Source: Dryococelus australis (Eukaryota; Arthropoda; Insecta; Phasmatodea; Phasmatidae). Taken from it: 64,000 nucleotides of DNA. The stretch covers positions 110,355,123 to 110,419,122 of the forward strand of contig CM056993.1 of assembly GCA_029891345.1 (NCBI GenBank), given 5' to 3'. Positions 47,061-58,840 of the stretch are shown here, one piece after another. How positions within the stretch are numbered: the first letter of the stretch is position 1; each line of letters opens with the position of its first letter. A model generated the notes under the pieces. It saw only the letters and a program-made list of their open reading frames with translations. It did not search any database and was not told the origin of the DNA. The position numbers were made by a program, and so were the translations under genes.

Positions 47061-49635
47061 CACATGTAAAAATATCTTACCCGGATTCGAACAATGATAC
47101 AGCCATAAGGTCAGCCTTCACACGCGCATCAAATGCGCTTTAGCAGTTATAAACACCCAGAATAAAATACTCTGTAGGAGTTCGCATTTTGATTGTTTAT
47201 CAGTCTGTCAGGCATTGGTACAAGAGTTCAGCTTTTTCGAGCGAAAACTATGTGCCACGTCACTTTATCACGTCTCGTGACGGGCGAATTTCTTAAGATC
47301 GGCCATTCCTAAAGCCGAAATGCAAACGCTTCCACGCTCGCGATGAACAAACTGAGTGCATTGGACACTTTTTCTGACCGTATATTTCTTGCCATAAATA
47401 TCCTCCCTGTGAAGTATAAGATCACAGACATGACATGCAACCGAAAGGATTAGGGAATAAAAAGACGTGCGCTAAATTTTTGTGACGGTGCGATGATCAA
47501 GCGAAAGTGTCTGTCTGTCGAAAATAACTTAATTGAATGATCAGTTTGAAGAGGATTCGCAGGCAAAAAATAAATAAATAAATAAAAATCTGTCGACTAA
47601 TGTAAGCAAACTTAACATAGCGTTACCGAGAACCGTCATGTAAACTGTGGAGAGAAGAATTATGGCGCCCCTTTTTTTCACGTGTTACTCTTTTCAGTAT
47701 AAACAAACATACTATGTGGTCATTAATCACTGGAAACCAACTGTAACGTCATAATCCTGAAAAAAAAATGTAATTGAATATTTAGTTACATCTGCTATAA
47801 TGAATACACGACACAAGCTTAGTTATATGGTATTGGTATGAATCATGATAATTGAAGCCTCCGAATTTGGTCATTTATCCGTGCAACAAGGGAGGGGGGT
47901 GTGTGAAATGGAAACTTGGAGGAGTTACAATACACCAACTCAGACTGGGATCACTGAATCTTCCAAAGCGTACTGAGCGTGAAGCCAAACCTTATAGCTT
48001 CGTTGCAAATTGTGGCCAACTTTTCTGTTGCCATCATAAATGGCTTCAAGTGATTAATACCATCCACAGTGAGATGGTCACACTTGGATTAAATGGACGA
48101 TCTACGGCCCATAAGAAGGAAGATTTCCGCAAGGAATGTACAGTCGACAGCTAGAAGAAAATTAGCAGGACTTTCAGAAGTGTTTAATTATTAGAGAACT
48201 AACCAAATATAATTAAGAAGTGAAAGTTTGGTAAAAAAAAATTTATATCTAAGTATAGCTTTATTTGGTTCAAATTATCACAGAAATCTTTTTCAGTTCA
48301 ACTCCATTCCAACTTACATCCTTGTTTACACTTTTTTCCTGTTGGTAGCTTTGTTTTAAACAGAAGTATTCACGATACATAACTCTTACGTTTAATTTAT
48401 ACTGAGCTTGATCTGGTATGCAAATTCACTAAAATGGATTATTGAGTGTTTACTGTAATCTTTTACTCGTGGTTTTTCACTAACATTCAAATAATCAGTA
48501 TCTGCATTTGGTTATTATATTTTTATCCCAGTGCTGTTAGAAATTAATAAAGAAATAATGGCAACGGTGCAAGGCACTAAATACGGCTCGATGGCATTAA
48601 TGATTTTCTTTTGGCACGCACGTTAGTTCTGTAACTGGGCTCTCATACAAGCGCATTCCATCATACACCGAAGTCTTTCAAGTAGGCTGGATGGTTACCC
48701 AGGCGCCTAAATAAACACGACATTCTGTCGAAGAAAATTTTCAGGTCTAGACGACTATTCAGCTTGGTTTTTATGGGAGCGAGAGCGCTGATCAGCAAAG
48801 GTTTGTGTGGTAGTCTTTCAACAGAGCCTACAACACACAATATGTGCGTTTATTAAAAAACTATCTCTGATTTTATATTAAAAACTGGGGAATTTTTGCA
48901 CTATCTTTTAGTATACTTTTAAGCAATCGAATATTGAATTACGAATTACAAAATACGAAGTCCCAGATCACCCACCCTGTATTATATTCTTCTCTTGTTG
49001 AAATGTTTTGTTAACACGTGTAACTGCTGATTAAAAAAAAAGAAGAAAAGAAGAACGTGAATATGCACAATAAATACTTTTATTATGGCGTGCAGATTTA
49101 TGTAAATCATCCCCTTATTGGAAAACTACTGGCCCTTCAGCTTTGGGATATGGCTACAAATACCATTCAAGAAATTTTACACCTATGAAGTACATCATTT
49201 CGTCGATTGTTCGCTAACATACATTTTTCTTGTGGGTGAAAATAGTTTAATGTCCTTTTTCAGGATAAAAGGTAGGTGTTGAAATTCGACTATATGTATG
49301 GAAAGCATGCGTATTATTTTGCGTAGCATAATTATACCGCCGCTTAAATTCCTATGTATGCACACTGCACTGCATGGCGATTGAGTGTCCTACACGTGGA
49401 GGTGACAAGTAGACACAGTGGAAAAGCGCGAAAATATTTTGTCAACATTTTTTCTTTCTTTTAATGCACGGTAGTGGCCCATTTCCTTTTATCACTGGGT
49501 GATGGGTTTAGGAAGCGGGATTAACAGCTTGAAGAAGAATCACAAGATTTATAACTGTAACAAAAGTACTCCCATTGGGCCAGCGAAAAGAGGAAAACGC
49601 TTCAAAATAACATACAACAGCAAATAACGAAAGCG
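47061..49635. other. Spacer, no gene seen
   Basis: Mixed sequence. Plus frame 47852-48154 (100 codons) has no recognised domain. A piece like a degraded MITE end (GCAGGACTTTCAGAAGTGTT) is near 48166. No gene is supported. Confidence 0.4.
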
Positions 49636-49709
49636 AAACGCCAGGTATGTACACACAGCATTAAAAGCTGGCAAACGCCAGGTATGTACACACAGCATTA
49701 AAAGCTGGC
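49636..49709 (+). repeat. Exact 37 bp tandem duplication
   Basis: Units 49636-49672 and 49673-49709 are identical, each from AAACGCCAGGTATGTACACA to TTAAAAGCTGGC. The lack of divergence implies a recent event or an assembly duplication. Confidence 0.95.
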
Positions 49710-49878
49710 AAACAGTTAACTTTTCCCACGATCAGTCACGTATGTGTACCTGTATATAATGTTTACACTCTTTGAACGTGAAAAACAGAGAAACTATTAG
49801 ATTAGAGACTATCTGACGGGACAGCTTATATTTTATCCTGTAAGGACAACGTTGGGTGTGTGCAAACGTTAATAACGG

Positions 49879-51478
49879 TTACAAAGGTTCAAAATGTCTG
49901 CCATCAGCAGCAATACATCTCCTGTAATGATGTTGATCAGAAATACAAACGGTAGCTACGGTTTCCTTAGGAGTGAATTCACAGGCGGTCACAATCGCGT
50001 GGCGTCTTCCATGGCATCCAGTATCCGTGACTTTGTGGCGTACACAGTGTCCTTCAGAGTCCCCCACAGATAACATATAATGGCGTTAAATCTGGAAATC
50101 TGGTTGGATGCTTAACATTTTCTCGTCGGCCTATTTATCTTCCAAAAAAATAGGATGTGGCTGTGTTGGGGACACGGCCGTTTGTTTTGCGTGAAACGTC
50201 TACGTTGACGCTCTCGGACGCCTTGATGTTTTCTTTTTTTTTATACGTTTCCAGCACCGCTTCACTCGATCATATGGGGTTTTATGGGTATCGCTGGATT
50301 GCTTTTGAAATGCTCTTTCTAAACGTATACGATTTCTGTATTTCGACTTGGCTTTTTGTCGATTATAGGCCAACATTGTGTTAAGTTTTCTTAATTTTTT
50401 ACATTAAACTCATGCAATTTTACCATAACCACGACACACAATTGTTTTTATACACGCAATCGATGTAGCTTGATGAGAGCTGTCGATTCAAACCTAAACG
50501 ACCGTCGTAGCTTCTCCTAGTCAAAAGTTATACTACGCGGAAGTTATGAGACGCGGTGAAACTAACTCAAAATTATGGCTTCCTCCCCCCCCCCCTTTTT
50601 TCACCCTTGTGAGATGATTCAGAGTCATCACTCAACGTAACATATTCTTTGATCCTTTGGCAATCGAGTGGTGTAATAGAATTTTGAATGTAAACGATAG
50701 ATTCGTACCTGCAATGCCAAACTCTATCCCCCGATTTTGTTATCATCGGATTTTCTGGATTGCCTCTCACCATGGTTGTAAATTTAAAGACATATTCACT
50801 TCAAAAGACGTTTCATTCAGGCGTGACCGCACTCTATGGTAATGTGGCAGTGCACAGTCCTGCTGGAGAAAGCGATCGTCATCTGGGGAGAGTTGGTGAA
50901 CAGCTGGTGGAATGTTTTCCTGCAATATGGTACGGCTACCTTGGCCTGTAATCGTTCTGTCAAAGAATAATGGCCCCACAGTTTTCTGGCACACATAACG
51001 CACTACACTGTTAACTCGGGAAAATTAGATGCTTGCTCTACCACAATGTGGGAATTTTCATCGGCTCAGTACACACAGTTATATTTAATTTAAACGTCAC
51101 TTCACCGGACCAAACAATCACGTCAGTAAAATGTTCGTTACCGTTACACATGTCCACAGCCTACTCGCAGAATCCGACACGCCTATGTGGGTGGTCTTAG
51201 CGTGAAGTAACGTGGGACTAGAGGGCCATCACTTTAATTGCTTTAAAATGCGGTGGACACTTGATCTACTGACACTCGACTCACGCACAGCTTGCACTTC
51301 GGACTCAAGACTTCCCGGGGGAACGTGTGAATGTGTGGAACACATCCCCCACATTTCCTCCGTACATTTAATTCTCTTCCTGCTGCACCGTCCTTTCGTG
51401 ACATCAGGCACAGTACCGTCCCTCTCACACTTGTCACACAATCATCTCATTGTTAAACGTGACGGTAGCCCAGCTTAG
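49879..51478 (-). pseudogene. mariner/Tc1-type transposase relic, split by an insertion
   Basis: Minus-strand transposase in two segments, 51478-50807 and 50153-49879, separated by family G copy 2. The order is: helix-turn-helix part (SSVSRSSVHRILKQLK, 51229-51441); a degraded first catalytic block reading GEVTFKLN, where relatives have DEATF; GPLFFDRTITG; then FLQQDCALPHYH, matching the FQQDGAPPHY motif with the second Asp. After the insertion come GRRENVKHPTRFPDLTPLY, where relatives have PDLTPLD, LKDTVYATKS, and the typical end CIAADGRHFEPL. The first and third catalytic residues are changed, and several frameshifts and stops make it inactive. Terminal repeats were not found. Family identity is strong from the motif order. 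Confidence 0.85.
50154..50806 (-). repeat. Repeat family G copy 2, inserted in the mariner relic
   Basis: Full-length match to 43635-44281. On the minus strand it opens a 66-codon frame starting MVRGNPENPMI and containing ITPLDCQRIKEYVTLSDDSE, interrupted in the other copy. Left edge GATGTGGCTGTGTTGGGGAC, right edge CATATTCACTTCAAAA. The transposase reading frame is cut at LNET and resumes beyond the left edge, which fixes the insertion. No clear target duplication was identified. Confidence 0.8.
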
Positions 51479-51528
51479 AATTCTGCCCTCTATCGTTTCT
51501 ACACAACAATCATGTTCTCAGATATCCA

Positions 51529-51792
51529 CATTGTAAAAAATTTTCCGGTAAACTTCCTAACCTGTAATGGAAGTTTCTAACCTATACACTGCATGGTAAT
51601 AACACCACATATCAAGCTGCAGATATAGGAATGTTTAGCGTCACTACTATACAAAGTCGGTAACTTACCTACGCATACCTGAGCAAATGTAGGAACGCAA
51701 CAAAGAATGTATAGGGGGAAACATTACCATTCCAGCTTTCTCACTAAGCGTGAACACTGGTGTGGTATATTTTCTAATCATTTATTAGAGTG
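51529..51792 (+). mobile_element. MITE family C copy 1 (~265 bp)
   Basis: Begins CACATTGTAAAAAATTTTCC and ends TTCTAATCATTTATTAGAGTG, imperfect inverted ends. Shared interior with 60253-60527: CTGTAATGGAAGTTTCTAAC, GAATGTATAGGGGGAAACAT and GCTTTCTCACTAAGCGT. It lies just beyond the 5' end of the mariner relic. Confidence 0.8.
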
Positions 51793-51841
51793 CAATAACA
51801 CTTTAAAACCCACTAAGTTGCTCGAAAGAAGAATCTTTGTC

Positions 51842-51845
<4 letters not shown>

Positions 51846-51893
<48 letters not shown>
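51846..51893. repeat. (TA)n microsatellite, ~48 bp
   Basis: Near-perfect TA run. The Ile-Tyr repeat peptide on the plus strand is its by-product. Confidence 0.97.
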
Positions 51894-51895
<2 letters not shown>

Positions 51896-53109
51896 AACAA
51901 TAACTGGCGAAACAGCAGCTAACTTAATCTAGCTATTTCTAAATTAATTGTTACATGTGGCGTAGCGTAATGATACACAGTGGAAATAAAACTAAATAGT
52001 GGAAAACAGCGAAAATCTTTTGTGCTAGTACATTTATTAAAATACTGAGAAGTGTTACACAATTTATAGCTGTAAAATGCAATTTCCACATGGCCTAACT
52101 GTGGACGAATTATAAACGTCCGGCCTTGTAGTATCGGAATTCTGGGTGGCCGGCACATAGTACAGCAAATATCTGTGGAAATGCCTCCGGCATGCTAGTT
52201 CATGTGTACTGAACACTGGAAGCTATTAACCAGTCAGTTCTCCGTGCGACAGAACACTGTCTATAAAGATGAAATGAAATAAGAAAATGAGCTGGGCTTT
52301 CAAGGTGTTCAGTTAGCTACATGCCATCTACAATATATCCTTATTTTGAAAGTTAGGTAAGACGAAAAATACTGGTGAATTACCTGAACATTTTTGAAAC
52401 AATTTACGCGGTGTATTAGAGTGACATTGATATTTTTAACTGAAAGCAAAGCCTTACAGTACTGTTAAATCAGTTTTGGATATTACATTTCAGTTAGCAT
52501 CGCACCTTTTAGGACTTAATTCGATACCAGTTTACAAAACAGTAAACTGTTATAAGAATAAACCAAACGACTTTGATTTCTTGAACATATGCCAACTTTA
52601 TTGTCCCAACGATGCAATCATTCTCCATGCTCTGCATGATATCTAACCCAGCAATGTTCAATGAAAGTGAAATAAACGGTGTGTGGACAGAATCCTTGAA
52701 TTTTTCGATGGTACCATAGCGCTGTCCGAACATAACGTTCCTCTGACGTAACCTCCTGGAGCGTCGCACGCATAGACTGAAGATGAGGTAGACTGATCTC
52801 GCTGGCTGCGCACAACCAATCTCCGTGTCCCAGCATTGAACTTGCTTTTCTGCTAATACGACTAGCAAAAAAGGGCGTGGATTGGATTTGAGGTTATAAC
52901 ACTGTTTAGTAAACAAGTGCTTTGAGATGATTGCGACTTCCTCCTACCAATTTGAAATGCAGTTAGATTAAATTCAAATTGGCGAAGTGTTTTGTTCGTA
53001 TACAAGTGGAGATTAAGATGTAAACAAACACGTTCATCAATGTTGACCATGTGACTTTAACAGTTATGTTCCGTTGGGGTAGGTCAATGTTGGGCACACA
53101 CGCAGTTTA
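51894..53109. other. Spacer, no gene recognised
   Basis: Two overlapping minus frames at 52509-52916 and 52618-52836 look more protein-like than most (WYHRKIQGFCPHTVYFTF), but no family is recognised and they disagree in frame. A relic of an unidentified element is possible. Confidence 0.3.
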
Positions 53110-53484
53110 AAGGCTGTTCACGATAAAGTGAGCACTTTTGAAATCAACCTTGAGTGACATGCTCCCAGTAAAGTTGGTAACGATGGATGGGAAGTAGTTC
53201 CGTATCTAAACATCAAATAAAAAGTGTTAGGTAACAGATTCTGATAACTTAAATTATTTATTTCTCTTGTGTTTATTTTTTATGCATCGAAGTTTGAAAA
53301 TGAGCAGATTTGTTAGATATTTACTAGTCAAATAATTTCACAGTTTCACTTGACCGACACACGAATAAAGTGAAGGGGCCTACGAAAATGTTAATCTTAC
53401 CTAAGACGGAAGAATACACAACGTGCATACAAGTAGATTTTAAGCAGGGCTTATAAAAGTGCTCATTTTAACGTGAACAGCCCA
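53110..53484 (-). mobile_element. MITE family A, internally deleted
   Basis: Starts AAGGCTGTTCACGATAAAGT after TA and ends CGTGAACAGCCCA before TA (53485-53486). About 45 bp just inside the left end are missing: after TTGAAATCAACCTTGAGTGA the sequence jumps to CATGCTCCCAGTAAAGTTGG. Confidence 0.92.
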
Positions 53485-53486
53485 TA

Positions 53487-54041
53487 CCTAATTTTTAGTC
53501 TATGGTCGCATGGGGTCTGCCGCGGGAACTCACCAGTAAGGATCTGGGAAACACTTCTTACAGGAATTTCTCCACATTTAAAACATTATCTGCTGGAGCA
53601 CGATTCTGCAGGACGATTGGCTGGCTCCATGAGAGGCTCTCTGCAGTGCCCTGTCGTTGAGCTGGACTCGCGGTGACATTGACCGAAACTGCTCGTGCTG
53701 GAGGCGGTTGGAAAGGAAATTCCTTTCTTGACAGCAGACCGGCAAAGAGAGCGACGCCACAGACCCGGCTCTGACCTCGACACACTACACAAGGAGTATA
53801 TTAGCCTCTACCAGGTCACGGCTGCTCGGAGTAAATGAGGGTCTTAAAACGAGTCGAGAGGCTTTTTAAGAACGCCGAATTGTAGAAGACTGGGGCCACG
53901 TTGCATGGTAGACTGCCGTGAGGGTTAGCTGGAAATTTACAGGCATGCTCGAGCTTATCCTTTTAACGCTATCTGTAAGGGCGTAAGTCCGTTAAGGCTA
54001 TTGGCATTGTGTTTAAAGAAGAAATCTGCACTGATGGCTGA
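53487..54041. other. GC-richer spacer between two A copies
   Basis: Several overlapping minus frames at 53558-53792 and a plus frame at 53473-53676. No motif was recognised in any of them. No gene is supported. Confidence 0.35.
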
Positions 54042-54043
54042 TA

Positions 54044-54464
54044 AAGGCTGTTCACGATAAAGTGAGCACGTTTGAGATCAACCTTAGAAAAAAGTCACTG
54101 GGCCTACATGCATATATTTTAACCGATGCACTGAGTGACATGCACGCAGTAAAGTTGGTAACGATGGATGGAAAGTAGTTTCATATCTTAACGTCGAATA
54201 AAAAGTGTTAGGTAACCATTTGTGATAACTTAAAATTATTTCTTTCCCTTTCTTGTTTTTTTAAATGCATAGAAGTGTAAAAATGAGCAGATTTTTCAAA
54301 TGTTTACTTTCCTAATAATTTTACAGCTTCACTTGACCGACGCATGAATAAAGTGCTGAGACCTGTGGCAATGTTAATTCGACATAAGGCGGAAGAAGAG
54401 ACGCGCATATAAGTTGATCTTAAGCAGGGCTTTCAAAAGTGCTGATTTTACCTTGAACAGCCTA
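54044..54464 (-). mobile_element. MITE family A, full length
   Basis: Starts AAGGCTGTTCACGATAAAGT after TA (54042-54043), ends TTGAACAGCCTA before TA (54465-54466). Interior close to consensus. Confidence 0.94.
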
Positions 54465-54665
54465 TATAAAGGCTCTGATGTGTAGCTACACATCGACTAG
54501 CCAATTTTAAATCATACTTTCATTTCTCCTGAATGTTGTTAGAGTCGATTATAAAGTATTTGTGTGGCCGTTGTCATAGAGTTATCTGGTGAGAAAAGCA
54601 GTCCTCCTGGCGTTCAGTTGAAAGAGGCGCTTCCCAAGGCTCTGCCTGTGCTGGGGTCTCTACTG

Positions 54666-54940
54666 TAGTCTATTCGCAGTTTCTGCACACGTTTTGAATA
54701 AAACCTTTGAAAAGTCACCCCAAATATGACGTGTTTTGTTGTTTCCTAAATGTGTTACATATTACAAGCTTTTTACACTAAAGTACCTTATTTTTCGTTA
54801 AACTGAACTTGTACTTATATTCTATCTATAAATTATTATATTTTTACTTATGTTCTATTTATAAATTATAATATTTATAAACAAAAACAGAGAGAAAATA
54901 GTTTAGTTGGCAATGTTTAGTAAGAAATAGTTCTTTGTAA
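54666..54940 (+). mobile_element. MITE family B, short form, cut by a LINE
   Basis: Begins TAGTCTATTCGCAGTTTCTG, with CCTTTGAAAAGTCACCCC, AAACAGAGAGAAAATAGTTT and GGCAATGTTTAGTAAGAAAT as in the 62755 copy. The match stops near 54940 where the LINE begins. The other end was not found beyond the LINE. Confidence 0.78.
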
Positions 54941-55960
54941 AATATGTTTACATTGTTTGAAAACTCGGCAATAACCGTGAACAACATAAATCTTCTCTAT
55001 GTTTACCAACGACCTTTCTTAGCAGCTACTGACGATTTCCAAATTTATTTGTCGGCGCACCCTCTTAATATCACATCCTCGGTTGACATAGTTAACCTTG
55101 AGCTGCCATGCATCCTGCAGTGGTCAATGAAGCATGGACAACAATTAAATTCTTAGAAAACCCAGCGCATTATGATCAGATACAATAACTACTCAAGTCA
55201 TCAAACGTCAGTAGCACAACAAATATCATCCAGAATAGCTCACCAATTCCTTTCTCGAAATCCTTAAATTACTTGGGTATCATAATCTATTAAACATTAA
55301 CATGGCACGAACATGCCACACACATATACAAAAAAAAAAAAAACAAATATTATTATGCATTCATTAAGAACGCTTAAAAATGTTTACCTATGAAGTTAAT
55401 GAATACCTTAACAGAGTCATTTATAATCTCACATCTTGACTATGGTGGCTGACACAGTTTTGAGTGACCTGCATGCAGATTTTACTCAGAAACTTCAATG
55501 TATGAAGAAAACTTGGGTACTTGTTATTTTTAATCTTAAAAATAATTATCACGTCACCACATACAGGCATAATCTTCCATTGCTTGATTTACAAAAAACC
55601 GACGTACACTGTACAAATGTGCTTGCTAAATAAATTGTTTTTAACAGGATGACCCAACTATCTTTTGCCTCTCGTTTTTTTACGCACCCATACATTTAAC
55701 ACTCATCCTTTTGGTCATCATAAACTGGTGGTGCCCAAACAATTACTTTATTGTCCAATATTTCATGGTGACCGCAACCAAGATATGGAACTGTTTACCT
55801 AGGATACCACGAATACAGTTTCAATTTCTAAATTAAAAACGATTTACTTGAAAGTTTGCGAAAGTTATAAACGTTTCACAGAAACAGTCTTAAATCACAC
55901 AAAGTCGAGGAACTTTTTTTGTTCCTTTTTGTTAAATAACATTTTTGTATTCTGCTTACC
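54941..55960 (+). pseudogene. Jockey/CR1-like LINE, 3' part of reverse transcriptase ORF
   Basis: Plus-strand frames give the second half of a non-LTR reverse transcriptase: the catalytic motif ATDDFQIYLSAHPL (relatives have YADD or FADD), ELPCILQWSMKHGQQLNS, then LNYLGIIIY and LTWHEHATHIYKK. Next is a frame with LDYGG-like sequence and VLSDLHADFTQKLQCMKK, RHNLPLLDLQK, and a C-terminal part HKLVVPKQ and TTNTVSISKLKT. These follow the order of the thumb and C-terminal region of Jockey/CR1-type LINEs. It is 5' truncated, which is usual for LINEs, and carries several frameshifts and stops, so it is dead. AT-rich sequence after 55960 is probably its 3' UTR, of unclear end. Confidence 0.82.
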
Positions 55961-58566
55961 ACTTTATGCAACTGAAGTGATTTTTCATATGTGATTTTTT
56001 TTGTGTATTTATGCGTGTGTTATACTTTACGATATTATTTTACTTTATGTTTATTATTAGTTTATGGGACTTAATTTTCGACGACGTAACACGTTCCGTT
56101 TTATACATATTTCATTCTCAGATAATTGTTGTTGACATTATGTTTTAGGTCATATACATTTAACGACATAATAATTTATCCATTATTTAAATTTTTTATT
56201 CTTGTTTAAATAACTTTCGCATTTTTTAAAACTACAAATATGTCAGTATAATGGAATGTTTTCTAAATTAGGTTTTGTTATTGTATAGCTTAATATAATG
56301 GTAGAGTCAGCATGATGTCGACATGATATTTTAGCCTATGGACATGGTGTTCACGACTATTTATTCATTATCTCTATTATTTTTCATTTGTATTTAAATG
56401 GATTTGAATTACTTTTTTTTCCAAATCTTTTAGATATGTTATTGCTAAAAAAGTTTCGTTATACTATAGTTCATGTTTTTAATGGTGGTGTTAAATATCC
56501 GTGTTAACATACATGGCAAGGGAGAAATTATATCAATATAATATTTAGTTTACTGCATATTTTAATCTTAAACACTGTTTTAATTATAATTTATTATTTC
56601 TAAAACTATGTGGTTAAGGCAATAATGCTTTATTTCCACCACAAAATATAGATGATTATTATTGTTATCCTCGTTATTATTATTGTTAGTGCTAGAATGC
56701 CGATTAACAGAACGAATCATAAGTTTGCCGATTTAGATAACAGTCACATGTTTTTCAACTTGGGGTTTTTATGGAACGCTAATCAGAGGCTGGCTTATAT
56801 ATTACACTAACATAAACTTAGCCTAAAAACGTCACATCCGGAATTCGAAACTGGATCCCCATGGCCCGGCAGTAGAATCCTTAGCGACCTAATCCACATC
56901 TGTCGTTGAAGATTGTTCAGCGTAGTGTTGACTGTAGAGTAGTACTCAGAGAGCCGGATAGTGACTCGGAAGTTTTGGGAGTACATTTGATGGCGAAACA
57001 AAACCTCAGACTCATTTTCTTGTTTGTTACACTCGTGTTTGAACCATAGGTATTTTGACACATCCTTCAGAACTCTGAACCTTTAACAAGCACCTAGAAA
57101 TTGGCACAGCAAATCAAATACAACCTATTCCATAGAGGAACAACTTATCATGAAGGTCGTAGCCACTGAGCAGTAACAATGGCCGGGGTATGTACTTGTA
57201 GTTGTGAAGTTAAGTTAATAGTCAAGGGATCGTATAGTATTTCCAGGTCCCTTAGACGTGAGGCAGGTTGTCATCGATTCCCTCTACATTACACATGTTT
57301 TATTTTGACTAGAAAAACCCGTTACCCTTTTTTAAGAAATTATCTTCAATCTGACCTTCCCGTCATGATCTGTGATCTCATTAGCGAATCGGGGGCACCA
57401 ACATCTGATGGCGCATTGTGGTTCGTGAAATACCGAGCTGAGCATTATCTACTCTCTTGTGGGTTTTTTTTTCGGGAATTACTTAAGAATGGCGGACTCG
57501 TAAAAATCTCGACGTACGTCATGCCTTATTTGTCTTCTGCCGGCGCATGATGCGTCACGGATACTCACGCTGCCTAGACAATTGCCTCTCCCATTTCAGC
57601 CATGTTTGCTGTGTCGATGGCAGCTTTCCAGAGTTTTCTATAAACCCTCCCATACTGATTTAGCGCTTTCGCCACTGACTGCTCATGGACTCACGTACTT
57701 GTAAATATCCATTTATCGCTCTGAGAGGCTCGAAAGAAAATAGCTTTCTGAGTTGTTAAAATTATCCAAGTTTTCTAAAAGCATAAACCCTTAAGTTGAT
57801 TTTGAACAAACATTTAAAAAAATACCTGATAGTTCTGGTATATGCCTATTTCTTTTAATACCAGTTTAAAATAGGAATTCGGTGTATGACATAGCAAGAA
57901 ATTATTCTCCCCTTCTCCTTCCCTCCAACGGGCTTGAACTTGTTGGGTTGATCATCGTGTCTGTCTCACATTCGGGAAGACGTGGGATCTATCCCAACCG
58001 GATATATCGGGGATGGTTCATCCCAGTAGTTCACTGCCATTTCAGGCGCTTGGTAGGGTATCAAACTTATTTAATGAATAATAACAAAAGTCGTTCAGAT
58101 TTGAGTTTAAATAGTTAGAAAGTAGTCTAGAGTTAGTTATATTGTATTGCAAACCATCGAAAACCACTCTGATGTAACCACTGATTTAACTGTAATTTCG
58201 TATTATTTTAAGTTAACTGCATTACCAAAATGTACATACATATTCTCAGTGCATTCATCGTACTTGTAGTCGGAAGCATTATTATTGATTGAAGTCACTG
58301 ACGCAGCATTGCAGAACATTATCGCCCCGACCGCTGAATAACTTGTACAGAAATAACAATGAAAGAGACGAAGATTCTGAGAAGTCGTCAAATGTTTGCC
58401 AAGAGTTTAATCAGTCAGGTATGCGGACACGTGAGAGATAACAGTGTGCAATTTACTTGTAAACAGAGACGCCATATTTGCTAATTCGCTGCATTGATGT
58501 GAGCAGAGCAAACTATTGCGCACAGCTGACATTACATCGAACCTCTGTGACTCAACCAATCCTATA
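55961..58566. other. AT-rich spacer, partly LINE 3' UTR
   Basis: AT-rich to about 56700. The plus frame 57179-57550 (123 codons) has no recognised domain, and the stretch around 57900-58080 may hold a degraded tRNA-like repeat. No gene is supported. Confidence 0.35.
57940..58075 (+). repeat. Possible degraded tRNA-derived SINE
   Basis: TGTCTCACATTCGGGAAGAC followed by GTGGGATCTATCCCAACCGG resembles the anticodon-arm to B-box part of a SINE head, then a unique body. The A box is not clear. Weak call. Confidence 0.25.
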
Positions 58567-58840
58567 CACTCTAAGAAATGATTAGTAAATTTACTATATA
58601 CGTGTATACAAAGAGTGATAAAGCGGGAATGGTGAAGTTTTTTCCCATACATTCATGCTAGCGTTCCTACATTTGCTCTGGAAACTGTCAGACGTGTTGA
58701 AAACTTACCAACTTTGTATAATACAGAAGCTAAACATTCCGTATTTGTAGCCAGGTGTGTGGTTTTATTTCCATACGATATATGGGTTGAAAACTTCCAA
58801 ATCAGTTTAGGAAGTTTACACAAAGTTTTTTTGGGACAAG
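58567..58840 (-). mobile_element. MITE family C copy 2
   Basis: Inverted relative to copies 1 and 3. Starts CACTCTAAGAAATGATTAGT, contains AAGCGGGAATGGTGAAGTTT and GCGTTCCTACATTTGCTC, and ends near AGGAAGTTTACACAAAGTTT. The open frames crossing it are not genes. Confidence 0.75.

Noticed and set aside
49636-49709. CRISPR-like array
   Set aside because: Just two adjacent identical units with no spacers, in a eukaryotic setting.
50154-50806. Family G as a Helitron
   Set aside because: A palindromic CACGGCCGTG-like core lies near one edge, but the required TC start and CTRR end are not both present.
52280-52325. Another MITE end near 52.29 kb
   Set aside because: GGGCTTTCAAGGTGTTCAGT is suggestive, but no partner end or interior was found.
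52509-52916. Gene or transposase relic at 52.5-52.9 kb
   Set aside because: Two frames look protein-like but disagree and hit no family I recognise; kept only as an unassigned spacer note.
57179-57550. 123-codon plus-strand frame as a gene
   Set aside because: No domain, no splice pattern, composition like its surroundings.
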